Shown here: piece by piece, positions 1 to 8,152 of the stretch
Position numbering within the stretch: position 1 is the stretch's first letter
Layout of the letters: each line of letters opens with the position of its first letter
Position numbers and translations under genes: made by a program
The notes under the pieces: generated by a model
Database searches by the model: none
The model's input: the letters and a program-made list of their open reading frames with translations, nothing else
What the model was told of the DNA's origin: nothing
Assembly (NCBI RefSeq): GCF_030317105.1
Contig: NZ_JASZYG010000001.1
Span: forward strand, 62,001-126,000
DNA length: 64,000 nucleotides
Source of the DNA: Variovorax brevis
Lineage (GTDB): Bacteria; Pseudomonadota; Gammaproteobacteria; Burkholderiales; Burkholderiaceae_C
Direction: 5' to 3'

Positions 1-594
1 TTTGGCTACTACGGCGCCGACTCCCAGTGGATCAATGGACTGTGGGTCGGGGGCCATGAGTTCATGACGCCGCCGGCGGAAATCACGAAGGATGGGCTCA
101 AGCCGTATCCCAACGATGGCGCGCGCAAGCTGAACGCGCGAACCTGGTTCTTTTATTCAGTCACCGGCATCACGCCGGCCATGGCCATGCGCCTGCCCAA
201 CGTCGGCTCTCAGTATCTTGAGAACTTCCGGGACACCCAGGGCAACCCATTCGATGGCAGCAAGACCTACAAGGTCACCCTGCCGCCGAATATTCCGGCC
301 GCCCGGTTCTGGTCGTTCACCGTGTACGACAACCAGTCGCGCTCGATGCTCGACACCCCGCAACGCTATCCACGCGCGGGCAGCCAGACCTATCCATCAC
401 CTGCCGCCAAGGCGAGCGCCGACGGCCCGACCACGGTTTACTTTGCGCCGACACAGCCTGCCGGTGTCGAGCGAGGCAACTGGATCCAGACCGATCCCAA
501 GAAGGGCTGGTGGACGATCCTGCGCCTGTACAGCCCATTGCCACCTTTCTTCGACAAGAGCTGGAGACCGGGCGAGATCGAGTTGGTGAAGTGA
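1..594 (+). CDS. DUF1254/DUF1214 family protein, C-terminal part (partial)
   Basis: Only the last 197 codons are present; the frame is open from base 1, so the start lies outside the window. The sequence shows the C-terminal beta-rich DUF1214 region, with the motifs ARTWFFYSVTG, FTVYDNQSRS and KGWWTILRLYSPLPPFF. It matches by eye the last third of the protein at 8153-9712, so the two are paralogues. Proteins of this family are usually secreted and their biochemical role is not settled. A membrane-protein gene follows 65 bases downstream, the same order as at the second copy, which suggests that the two act together. Confidence 0.85.
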   Translation, partial: FGYYGADSQWINGLWVGGHEFMTPPAEITKDGLKPYPNDGARKLNARTWFFYSVTGITPAMAMRLPNVGSQYLENFRDTQGNPFDGSKTYKVTLPPNIPAARFWSFTVYDNQSRSMLDTPQRYPRAGSQTYPSPAAKASADGPTTVYFAPTQPAGVERGNWIQTDPKKGWWTILRLYSPLPPFFDKSWRPGEIELVK

Positions 595-659
595 GCCACG
601 CCGACCAGGACATTGCTGCCGCTCGGGCAGCTCACCCATTACATCGGAAGGAGTTCGTC

Positions 660-1205
660 ATGAGCAATGCAACCATGGCCATGCGCGGCGAAGCAGCGGT
701 CACGCACGCAGACCTGGGCTGGAAATTCATCCGCTGGGGTTTGGGCCTGTTCATCACCGGATTCGTCGTGGGATTCATTCCGATCCTGCACTACTTCCCC
801 GGCGCGCAGGCGGGAGATGTCGGCCCGGTGTTCCTGAAGAACGTCACGCTGTGGTGGGGCTGTCCCGCGATCCTGGCCGAGATGACGCTCAAGACCGGCA
901 GCCTTGGGATGATCGCCATCGGTTTGTGCTACCTCGCCGCGGTCCGCCAAGGTGCGTCGCCGGGCATTTCCAGCCATGAGCGTCTGGCGCCCACGCTCTG
1001 CGCCTACGGACTCGTCGCCGAACTCGTGACGGCCGGTGTGGGCTACGCCGTCTGCAACATGGTCTGGCCGAACTTCTTTTTTGAACCGGTGCAGGCCGGA
1101 AAGAACACGTGGCTGGCGCTGCAGGGACTCAGCATCCTGGTCTATTTCGTGGGCGCTTGCTATGCGGTTGCCGGTGTCCGCAGAGCGGCGCCTCAACGGC
1201 GATGA
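660..1205 (+). CDS. polytopic membrane protein of unknown function, partner of DUF1214 protein
   Basis: This predicts a 181-aa protein with four to five hydrophobic segments, for example GLFITGFVVGFIPILHY, GMIAIGLCYLAAV and LSILVYFVGACYAVAGV. The ATG at 660 is preceded by a strong GGAAGGAG at 646-653, which decides the start against longer upstream possibilities. I do not recognise a named family. A decayed copy follows the second DUF1254/DUF1214 gene at about 9712-9925, so the pair DUF1214 protein plus this membrane protein is a repeated unit. The next small gene overlaps its stop (ATGA), pointing to translational coupling. Confidence 0.75.
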   Translation: MSNATMAMRGEAAVTHADLGWKFIRWGLGLFITGFVVGFIPILHYFPGAQAGDVGPVFLKNVTLWWGCPAILAEMTLKTGSLGMIAIGLCYLAAVRQGASPGISSHERLAPTLCAYGLVAELVTAGVGYAVCNMVWPNFFFEPVQAGKNTWLALQGLSILVYFVGACYAVAGVRRAAPQRR

Positions 1206-1324
1206 AACGCTTTCTCGTGAAGTGGTTCTGGCAAGACGGACGATGGCAAGCCGTGGCTTGGTTCTGCGGCATCGCGGCGGGCGCGTTCTGGATCTACTCA
1301 GGCGCACCGATGATTTGCCATTGA
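1202..1324 (+). CDS. 40-aa small membrane protein
   Basis: The ATG overlaps the stop codon of the preceding membrane gene (ATGA at 1202-1205). The 40-residue product starts MKRFLVKWFWQDGRW and has one hydrophobic stretch (AVAWFCGIAAGAFWIY). The positive N-terminus followed by a single helix suggests a one-pass inner-membrane peptide. Function unknown. The coupling to the upstream gene is the main evidence that it is translated. Confidence 0.5.
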   Translation: MKRFLVKWFWQDGRWQAVAWFCGIAAGAFWIYSGAPMICH

Positions 1325-1443
1325 CCGGTTCGCAAGGACTGGGCAGGCCAACGAGATGGCGGGTTCCGACCTTCGACGATACGGCGGGAGATCCGTCAGT
1401 GCTTCAAGTGTTCATCGACGGTTGCTGCGAGGAGTCAACCACC

Positions 1444-2406
1444 ATGCAAGCTGGACAGTTCAAATTCGCCGCCGCGGCGTTGCTGGTCTCCGCATCGACG
1501 GTGTCGCAGGCCGACGAGGGTGGCATGAGCTTCTGGCTGCCGGGGCAGTTCGGCAGCTTCGCAGCCGTACCGGGCGATCCTGGCTGGTCTCTGCCACTCG
1601 TGTATTACCACACCAGCGCGGATGCGGGCGTCGGCAAATCGTTCCCGCGCGGCGGGCAGGTGAGGGCAGGATTGGACGTGACGGCGGACCTCTTGTTCGC
1701 CATCCCCACCTACGTGTTCACCGAGCCCCTGTTGGGCGGACAGGCCAGCGTCAGCGTCGCTGGAGTCTTCGGGCGCACCAAAGTCGGCGTGGACGCGACG
1801 CTGACGGGTCCGGGTGGCCTCACGCGAACAGGAAGTCAAAGCGACTCCCTGACCGGCGGAGGCGACCTGTACCCGTCTGCTTACCTGAAATGGAATCGCG
1901 GTGTCCACAACTTCATGGCCTACACGATGGCGGGCGTGCCGGTCGGCGCGTATCAAGCGGAGCGGTTGGCCAACCTGGGCACCAACCACTGGTCGCTGGA
2001 CGCCGGCGGCGGCTACACCTATCTCGACCCGAAGGCCGGCCACGAGTTCTCTGCAACGCTTGGCTTCACCTACAACTTCGAGAATCCCGACACGGACTAC
2101 CAGAACGGCATCGACGGCCACCTCGATTGGGCGGCCTCGCAGTTTCTTTCAGAGCAACTGCATGTCGGCCTGGTGGGCTACTTCTATCAACAACTGACGG
2201 GCGACAGCGGTGCAGGTGCAACCCTCGGGGACTTCAAGTCGCGGGTCTACGCTGTCGGCCCGCAGATCGGCTACTTCTTCCCGGTGGGTGGGCAGAAGTG
2301 GTACGTCAACCTCAAGGGCTACTACGAGTTCGAGGCCCGGAACCGGCCCAAGGGGTGGAACACATGGATCACACTGGCCATCCCTTTCGGAGGGCAGAAG
2401 AAGTAG
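1444..2406 (+). CDS. outer-membrane protein of the phenol meta-pathway (SphA-like) family
   Basis: The product is 320 aa with a Sec signal peptide (cleavage likely after VSQA, about residue 23). The mature part is rich in alternating beta-strand patterns and ends in aromatic strands (WYVNLKGYYEFEARN, WITLAIPF), as in outer-membrane beta-barrels. I judge it to belong to the group annotated as involved in the meta-pathway of phenol degradation (COG4313), whose members are thought to aid uptake of hydrophobic substrates. CGAGGAG at 1428-1434 supports the ATG at 1444. It is convergent with the AraC gene 35 bases downstream, and its catabolic neighbours fit an uptake role. Confidence 0.7.
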   Translation: MQAGQFKFAAAALLVSASTVSQADEGGMSFWLPGQFGSFAAVPGDPGWSLPLVYYHTSADAGVGKSFPRGGQVRAGLDVTADLLFAIPTYVFTEPLLGGQASVSVAGVFGRTKVGVDATLTGPGGLTRTGSQSDSLTGGGDLYPSAYLKWNRGVHNFMAYTMAGVPVGAYQAERLANLGTNHWSLDAGGGYTYLDPKAGHEFSATLGFTYNFENPDTDYQNGIDGHLDWAASQFLSEQLHVGLVGYFYQQLTGDSGAGATLGDFKSRVYAVGPQIGYFFPVGGQKWYVNLKGYYEFEARNRPKGWNTWITLAIPFGGQKK

Positions 2407-2441
2407 CCCGCCAAGTTCGCGCAGCGTTCGCGCGCGAACAG

Positions 2442-3458
2442 CTACTTCGCCCGCTCGCTCTCGCGCAGTGCTGATGGAGGCACACCGAACCAGCGGCGGC
2501 AGGAACGACTCATCGCAGAGTGCTCGGAAAATCCGAGGAGGTCGGCGAGCTGGCCGAGGGGCAGCTTCGTTTCGCGAAGATAGTGCAACGCGGCCTCCTT
2601 GCGCGCGTCTTCGCGAATCGTCTCGAAGGTCGTGCATTCAATCGCCAGGTGGCGCTGCAAGGTGCGTGGATGTAGGCCCAGAAGTAGCGCGACCTCGGTC
2701 TTGCTGCCCTGCGAGGTCCCCAAGGTCCGGCGCAGCGCGAGTCGCACACGCGCCGATACGCTTTCACCGGGGTCCCTGAAGTTCATCTCAAGATAGTTCT
2801 CGGTGATCTGTCGCAGGATGGGGTTCGCGCCGCGCATGTCTGTGTGCAGCGTTTCACGGCTGATGTACAGCGCTGCCCGCGGTTGCTCCGTGAACACCGG
2901 CGCATTGAAAAAACGCTTGTATGTGGCGATGGGCGCCAAAGGTGCGTGCGGGATGGCGACGCCGAGCAGCCGGTAGCGTTCTCCCGCAAGCAACCGCGTG
3001 ATGTGGTGCATGTCGCCCAGGCACAGGTCGATGGTCTGACGCTGCGCAGGAAGCTTGGCAAGGCGGATCTCCGCGGTCATCTCCGCAGCGCCCTTGATCG
3101 TCGGGCTTTCTTCGTGAATCTCTATCACCAGCCCGGGGCTGTGCACGAACAGGTGGCGGGCAACGAAGTCCCAAGCCTCCCTGACCGAAGGCGCATTCTG
3201 AAGAATGATCCCCAATGGGCCCAGCACGTTGATGTCCTGAGCCAGCGCCAGACGCAATCCGAAATCAGGGCAACCCGTCGCGACGGCGCTGGCCTCCAGC
3301 AATTGGACACACGCACGCAGCGATAGAAGTGCCTCCTCGTCGGCCAGCGAGCTTGCCGCGATGTGGTAGCGCCGCAGCAAGGGTCCGGGGTCTGTACCCA
3401 AGCGACGCATGAGCCCCGCATATCCCTGCAGGCCGCTCGATCGAACAAATGCAGTCAT
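2442..3458 (-). CDS. AraC-family transcriptional regulator (VirS/OruR type)
   Basis: The product is 338 aa. The N-terminal two thirds match the arabinose-binding-like effector domain found in VirS/OruR/ArgR-type AraC proteins. The C-terminus (about residues 235-335) is a double helix-turn-helix with LLGLHPRTLQRHLA in the first helix pair and ADLLGFSEHSAMSRSCRRW before the typical FGVPPSALR ending. It is transcribed divergently from the flavin monooxygenase at 3565, so it probably controls that operon and itself. A direct repeat with a 21-bp period (3468-3495) in the shared promoter is a likely binding site. No clear Shine-Dalgarno precedes the start. Confidence 0.85.
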   Translation of the reverse strand: MTAFVRSSGLQGYAGLMRRLGTDPGPLLRRYHIAASSLADEEALLSLRACVQLLEASAVATGCPDFGLRLALAQDINVLGPLGIILQNAPSVREAWDFVARHLFVHSPGLVIEIHEESPTIKGAAEMTAEIRLAKLPAQRQTIDLCLGDMHHITRLLAGERYRLLGVAIPHAPLAPIATYKRFFNAPVFTEQPRAALYISRETLHTDMRGANPILRQITENYLEMNFRDPGESVSARVRLALRRTLGTSQGSKTEVALLLGLHPRTLQRHLAIECTTFETIREDARKEAALHYLRETKLPLGQLADLLGFSEHSAMSRSCRRWFGVPPSALRESERAK

Positions 3459-3467
3459 GTCTCAAAA

Positions 3468-3495
3468 TGTCAAGCAATCGTCTCGTCGTGTCAAG
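3468..3495. promoter_or_regulatory. candidate AraC operator: TGTCAAG direct repeats
   Basis: TGTCAAG occurs at 3468-3474 and again at 3489-3495, start to start 21 bp, i.e. two helical turns. AraC-type dimers commonly bind direct repeats with this period. It lies between the divergent AraC gene and the monooxygenase gene. That it is bound is inference. Confidence 0.5.
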
Positions 3496-3564
3496 AAGAG
3501 AAGAGGGCCGACGGGAATACTCCTGCCATCCGACAACCCATCCACACACATGCGAAAGAAAGAC

Positions 3565-5073
3565 ATGGAGACAAACCACTACGACGTCCTGATCATCGGT
3601 GCCGGCCTGTCCGGCATCGGCATGGCCTGCCATCTGCAGAAGGAATGCCCCGGCAAGCGCGTCGGCATCCTGGAGCGGCGCAAGGCCATCGGCGGCACTT
3701 GGGACCTGTTCCGCTACCCGGGCATCCGCTCCGACTCGGACATGTTCACCTTCGGCTACAAGCTGCGCCCCTGGCACGAACTGAAGGTGCTGGCCGATGG
3801 GCCGTCGATCCGCCAGTACGTGACCGATACGGCACGCGAGTTCGGCGTCGACAGGAAGATCCGCTTCGGCATCAAGACGACGCAGGCTTCGTGGGCTAGC
3901 GGACAGAAGCGCTGGACCTTGAGCTGCATCGACGAGGAAAGCGGCGAAGACGTCACCTTCACCTGCAGCTACCTGGTGAGCTGCACCGGCTACTACAACC
4001 ACGACGCCGGCTACCAGCCGAGCTTCCCCGGCATCGAGCGCTTCAAGGGCCAGACCATCCATCCGCAGTTCTGGCCGGAGCAACTCGACTACCGCGGCAA
4101 GCGCGTGGTGGTGATCGGCAGCGGCGCGACGGCGGTGACGCTGGTGCCCAGCATGGCCGACAAGACGGCCCACATCACGATGCTGCAGCGCTCGCCCAGC
4201 TACGTGTTCTCGCTGCCCTCGTACGACAAAATCTCCGAGGTACTGCAGCGCGTGCTGCCCGACCGCTGGGTCTTCGGCATGGCGCGCAAGCGCAACCTGC
4301 TGCTGGCACGCGTGATCTACAAGGCCTCCAAGCGCTGGCCCGAGCAGGTGCGCAGGCTGCTGCTGGCCGGCGTGCGCAAGCAGGTGGGCGAGAACTTCGA
4401 CATGACGCACTTCTCGCCCCAATACAAGCCCTGGGACCAGCGCCTGTGCGCGGTGCCCGATGCCGACCTGTTCAAGGCGATCCGCGCCGGCAAGGCCTCG
4501 GTCGTGACCGACCATATCGACACCTTCACCGAGAACGGCATCCGCCTGAAGTCCGGCAAGGAACTGCAGGCCGACATCATCGTGACGGCAACCGGCCTGC
4601 AGATCCAGTCCTTCGGCGGCATGGAACTGCGGGTGGACGGAAAGACCGTCCCGGTGAACGAACGGATGACCTACAAGGGCACGCTGCTGCAGGACGTGCC
4701 GAACATGGGCTGGATCTTCGGCTACATCAATGCCTCTTGGACGCTCAAGGTCGACATGGCTGCGGCCTACATCTGCCGCCTGCTCAATCACATGGATGCC
4801 AAGGGCATCGACGTCGTCACCGCGCGCGCGCCGCAGGGGCAGGTGCAGAACGAATCGATCGTCGCGGCGCTGCAATCGGGCTATGCGCAACGCGGCTCGG
4901 CGGCGTTGCCGCGCCAAGGCAAGGGGCTGCCGTGGCGCATCCTGCATAGCCCGGAAAAGGACCATGTGATGCTGCTGAAGGACCCGGTGGAGGATGCGGC
5001 GCTGGAGTTCGGCAGCGCGCATGCCGGCCGCGGCACGGCGCCGCGCAGTGCCCCGCTCTCCGCGGCTGCCTGA
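3565..5073 (+). CDS. flavin-containing / Baeyer-Villiger-type monooxygenase (MymA/EthA-like)
   Basis: The product is 502 aa. It has an N-terminal FAD Rossmann motif GAGLSG (residues 12-17), the Baeyer-Villiger fingerprint FxGxxxHxxxWP as FKGQTIHPQFWP (from residue 160), a second dinucleotide motif GSGATA (NADPH) and a late TATG motif. These enzymes use NADPH, FAD and O2 to insert oxygen into ketones or oxidise soft heteroatoms; the substrate here is unknown. Stretches such as RYPGIRSDSDMFTFGYK place it near the MymA/EthA group. I chose the ATG at 3565 (weak AAAGAAAG upstream); 3550 is possible. The hydrolase gene follows 17 bases later, and together they could oxidise a ketone to an ester and cleave it. 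Confidence 0.9.
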   Translation: METNHYDVLIIGAGLSGIGMACHLQKECPGKRVGILERRKAIGGTWDLFRYPGIRSDSDMFTFGYKLRPWHELKVLADGPSIRQYVTDTAREFGVDRKIRFGIKTTQASWASGQKRWTLSCIDEESGEDVTFTCSYLVSCTGYYNHDAGYQPSFPGIERFKGQTIHPQFWPEQLDYRGKRVVVIGSGATAVTLVPSMADKTAHITMLQRSPSYVFSLPSYDKISEVLQRVLPDRWVFGMARKRNLLLARVIYKASKRWPEQVRRLLLAGVRKQVGENFDMTHFSPQYKPWDQRLCAVPDADLFKAIRAGKASVVTDHIDTFTENGIRLKSGKELQADIIVTATGLQIQSFGGMELRVDGKTVPVNERMTYKGTLLQDVPNMGWIFGYINASWTLKVDMAAAYICRLLNHMDAKGIDVVTARAPQGQVQNESIVAALQSGYAQRGSAALPRQGKGLPWRILHSPEKDHVMLLKDPVEDAALEFGSAHAGRGTAPRSAPLSAAA

Positions 5074-5090
5074 GCGCGGGCGCTTCGATC

Positions 5091-5972
5091 ATGAAGAGCA
5101 TCGACTCCTCCTTCAAGAGCGCGGGCCTGCACTGCGCCGGCACGCTGCTGCTGCCCAGCCGGGGCGAGCGCCCGCCGGTCATCGTCATGGCGCACGGCTT
5201 TGCCGGCGTGCGCGCCATGCTGATGCCGCATGCACAGCGCTTCGTCGAGGCCGGCTATGCCGTCTACCTGTTCGACTACCGCAACTTCGGCGACAGCGAA
5301 GGCCTGCCGCGCCACTGGGTCGATCCGTTCCGCCACCTGAAGGATTGGGACGCGGCCATCCGGCACGTGAAGTCCCTGCAGCATGTGGACGGCGAGCGCA
5401 TGGTGCTGTGGGGCACCTCGTTGTCGGGCGGGCACGTGGTGTGCATGGCGGCGCGCGGGCACCGCATCGCGGCGGTGATCGCCGGGCATCCGCTGATGAG
5501 CGGGCTGGGCGCCGTCGCGCACATGCCCCTCATGAAAGTCCTCAAGCTCACCTTGGCAGGGCTGCGCGACCTGGCCGGCAGCCTCATCGGCAAGCCGCAC
5601 TACCTGCCCGTGGTCGGCCGCCCCGGCGACTTTGCCGTGCTGACCGGTCCCGAGGCTTGGGGCGGCATGCAGGAACTCCAGGCCATCCTCGACGTGCCGT
5701 GGGAGAACAAGGTGCTGGCACGCGTGGCGCTGAAGATCCCGCGCTACAACCCGATCCGCAAGGCACGCCGGGTGCGGGTGCCGACGCTGGTGATCGCGGG
5801 CTCCAACGACAGCATCGTCTCGGCCGAGGTCGCGCAGAAGGCCGCGGGCCGCATGCAAAACGCGCGCTTCACGCTGCATGCGTCGGACCACTTCCAGCCC
5901 TACTACGGTGACTACCTGGACGAGAACGTGCGCGCGCAGTTGGCGTTCCTGCACAGGCACGTGGCGGTCTGA
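5091..5972 (+). CDS. alpha/beta hydrolase
   Basis: The product is 293 aa. The sequence shows the HGF oxyanion loop (MAHGFAG), the DYRNFGDSEG turn, a nucleophile elbow GTSLSG with Ser110, a late acid loop (GSNDSIVS) and the catalytic His in ASDHFQPY, so the triad looks complete. It is in the group of DLH/YcjY-like serine hydrolases (COG1073). It lies 17 bases behind the Baeyer-Villiger-type monooxygenase, so hydrolysis of the ester or lactone made by that enzyme is the natural guess. The gene is convergent with the second AraC regulator, with only 9 bases between the stops. Confidence 0.85.
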   Translation: MKSIDSSFKSAGLHCAGTLLLPSRGERPPVIVMAHGFAGVRAMLMPHAQRFVEAGYAVYLFDYRNFGDSEGLPRHWVDPFRHLKDWDAAIRHVKSLQHVDGERMVLWGTSLSGGHVVCMAARGHRIAAVIAGHPLMSGLGAVAHMPLMKVLKLTLAGLRDLAGSLIGKPHYLPVVGRPGDFAVLTGPEAWGGMQELQAILDVPWENKVLARVALKIPRYNPIRKARRVRVPTLVIAGSNDSIVSAEVAQKAAGRMQNARFTLHASDHFQPYYGDYLDENVRAQLAFLHRHVAV

Positions 5973-5981
5973 GCACTTGCG

Positions 5982-6974
5982 TCAGCGCGCCTTGCGCCAG
6001 GCGCTGGGCGTGGTGCCGTACCAGCGCTTGAACGCATGCGAGAACGAACTCTGCTCGACATAGCCCAGCAGTGCGGCCACCTGCGACATGCGCAGCACCC
6101 GGTCACCGAGGTACAGCGCAGCATGCTCGCGGCGCACGTCGTCGACCAGCTTCTCGAACACCAGCCCCTTTTCTTCCAGCCGGCGCTGCAAGGTGCGCAC
6201 GCTGACGCAGTGTTCCTGCGCGATGGCTTCGAGCTGGCAGCGGCCCTGCGGCAGCAGCTTGCGGATCCAAGCGTCCATCTGCTCGTCGAAAGCCAGCTGT
6301 GAAGGCTCTGCGATCTTGCCGATGTAGTCGACCGCGATGGCTTTCATCTCGGTGTTGTGCTCGCGGGTCGGCCGCGCCATGTCGCCGGCGAAGTAGTCGA
6401 CGCCGAAGGAGCCCTGGGAAAAGCGCACCGGGCAGCCGAACACCCGCGCATAGAAGTCGGCCGCCAGCAGCGGTGCGTGCGAGAAGTAGACGCCGCGAAA
6501 ACGCACGTTGTTGCCCACCAGGTGGCGGATCACCTGCAGGTTGATGGCCAGGCACCATTCCTCGAACTGGCGCGCCATGCCCGGACGCGGCACCTGGGTC
6601 AGGTAGGCCAGGCGCGGCCCCTTGGACGTGCGCTGAAACTCCAGCGCCAGTGCGGGATTCAGCATGTTCATGTAGGGCACGGCAGCTTCGATGGCCTCGC
6701 CAAGGGTGCCGGCCTGGATGCCGGCGGCGATCGGGCCGATCGGGTCGCGGCCCTGCGCCAGGCCCAGCCGGATGCCGAAGTCCGCGCAGTCCAGGTCCTC
6801 GGCGCAGGCCTCCAGCAGCCGGATCAGCGGCGCGGCGGGAATATTCAGCTCGCCCACGTCGGCGCGATGCAGCGGCAGCTTGAAGCGCACCTCGTAGAGA
6901 TGCGCATCGCCGCCCAGCTTGTTGATCAGCTCCGCAATGCCTCGCAGCACCCATCCGCGCAGGTACGCCGTCAT
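5982..6974 (-). CDS. AraC-family transcriptional regulator
   Basis: The product is 330 aa from the ATG at 6974, chosen because GAGGAA lies six bases upstream on the minus strand; an ATG 11 codons earlier has no such site. It has the same domain plan as the regulator at 2442-3458: an N-terminal effector domain of the VirS/OruR kind and a C-terminal double HTH (VSVRTLQRRLEEKG and VAALLGYVEQSSFSHAFKRW, ending YGTTPSAWRK). It faces away from the short-chain dehydrogenase at 7341, so it probably regulates that gene through the 366-bp divergent promoter region. Confidence 0.87.
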   Translation of the reverse strand: MTAYLRGWVLRGIAELINKLGGDAHLYEVRFKLPLHRADVGELNIPAAPLIRLLEACAEDLDCADFGIRLGLAQGRDPIGPIAAGIQAGTLGEAIEAAVPYMNMLNPALALEFQRTSKGPRLAYLTQVPRPGMARQFEEWCLAINLQVIRHLVGNNVRFRGVYFSHAPLLAADFYARVFGCPVRFSQGSFGVDYFAGDMARPTREHNTEMKAIAVDYIGKIAEPSQLAFDEQMDAWIRKLLPQGRCQLEAIAQEHCVSVRTLQRRLEEKGLVFEKLVDDVRREHAALYLGDRVLRMSQVAALLGYVEQSSFSHAFKRWYGTTPSAWRKAR

Positions 6975-7340
6975 GTGGGTTCCTCGTCTGGATTGCGTGG
7001 CATTCAATCACAAATCTCTGTCGCCAAGCAACAAATTCGGAAGGGGCCTCCCCTTCGAGAATTCATCTCTATCGGCAGGCGTGCAAACAGCGCCGAGGCC
7101 GACGAAATGCACACCAAAAATTGGAGACAAGACACATGGCCACGTATGCCGAATCAGCCCTGAGGCGCTAACGCGCGCAAGCCTCTTCGCATGCGAAGAC
7201 AACGCCGCCCACAAGGCTGCGCGTCACTGCGAAGAACACATCACAGCACAGAGAAACGAGCGGCACGGCGTGCCGCCGAGGCATGCCTGCGCCCGGCGCC
7301 GCTGCACCACGACTTCATCACGCAACTCCAGGAGACAGAC
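6975..7340. promoter_or_regulatory. divergent promoter region with 16-bp palindrome
   Basis: This 366-bp gene-free stretch separates the second AraC gene from the dehydrogenase. It holds a perfect 16-bp palindrome TCTTCGCATGCGAAGA at 7184-7199, about 140 bases upstream of the dehydrogenase ATG, which is a candidate operator. GGAG at 7331-7334 is the ribosome binding site of the dehydrogenase. I saw no other gene here. Confidence 0.45.
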
Positions 7341-8138
7341 ATGGGATTCTTTACCGGCAAGGTTGCCGTCATCACGGGTGCCGCTTCCGGCATCGGCCGC
7401 GCGCTCGCGCTCGAACTGTCCAGGCGAGGCGCGCGCCTGGCGCTGTCGGACATCGACATGGACGGCCTCGCGCAGACCCGCTCGCTGTGCGGTGCAGCCG
7501 AAGTCCGGGTCTACCGGCTCGACGCGTCGAGCCGAGAGAGCTTCGACGCGCATGCCAGGGATGTGACGCGCGACTTCGGCGCGGCGCACCTAGTGTTCAA
7601 CAACGCCGGCGCCACCGTGATCGGCACCATCGAACACCTGACCATCGAAGAGATCGAGTGGCAGCTGGGCATCAACCTGTGGGGCGTGATCTACGGCACC
7701 AAGGCTTTCCTGCCCGCCATGTTGGCGCAGAAGCAGGGCTGGATCGTCAACATCTCCAGTGTGTTCGGCTTCGTCAGCTACCCGTCCCAAGGCGCGTACA
7801 ACATCTCGAAGTTCGGTGTGCGCGGCCTTACGGAGTGCCTGTGGCAGGAACTGGAAGGCAGTGGCGTGCGCGCGGTATGCGTTCATCCGGGCGGCATCCG
7901 GACCAGTATCGAGAAAACCGGACGCCGCTCGGTCAACGCCGGCGAGGCGGAAGTCGGCTTCACCGCGATCGCGAAGAAGCTGATGGTTACGCCGCCAGAA
8001 AAGGTGGCCGCGGACGTGCTCAACGGCATCGAGCGCGGCAAGCGCCGCATCCTCACTGGCAAGTTTTCCTCGACCCTGCACTGGCTCTCGCGTCTGCTGC
8101 CCAACCACTACCCGAGCCTCGTGCGACTGATGGGCTGA
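7341..8138 (+). CDS. short-chain dehydrogenase/reductase (SadH-like)
   Basis: The product is 265 aa, the normal length for a classical SDR. It shows the cofactor motif TGAASGIG (residues 12-19), NNAG, the catalytic Ser in NISSVFG and the active-site YNISK (YxxxK). The reaction is NAD(P)-linked oxidation or reduction of an alcohol/ketone; the substrate is unknown. Its position near the monooxygenase and hydrolase suggests that it makes or removes the ketone in the same pathway. GGAG six bases before the ATG at 7341 sets the start. The DUF1254 gene begins 14 bases after the stop. Confidence 0.88.
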   Translation: MGFFTGKVAVITGAASGIGRALALELSRRGARLALSDIDMDGLAQTRSLCGAAEVRVYRLDASSRESFDAHARDVTRDFGAAHLVFNNAGATVIGTIEHLTIEEIEWQLGINLWGVIYGTKAFLPAMLAQKQGWIVNISSVFGFVSYPSQGAYNISKFGVRGLTECLWQELEGSGVRAVCVHPGGIRTSIEKTGRRSVNAGEAEVGFTAIAKKLMVTPPEKVAADVLNGIERGKRRILTGKFSSTLHWLSRLLPNHYPSLVRLMG

Positions 8139-8152
8139 CAGTGAGACAGGCC

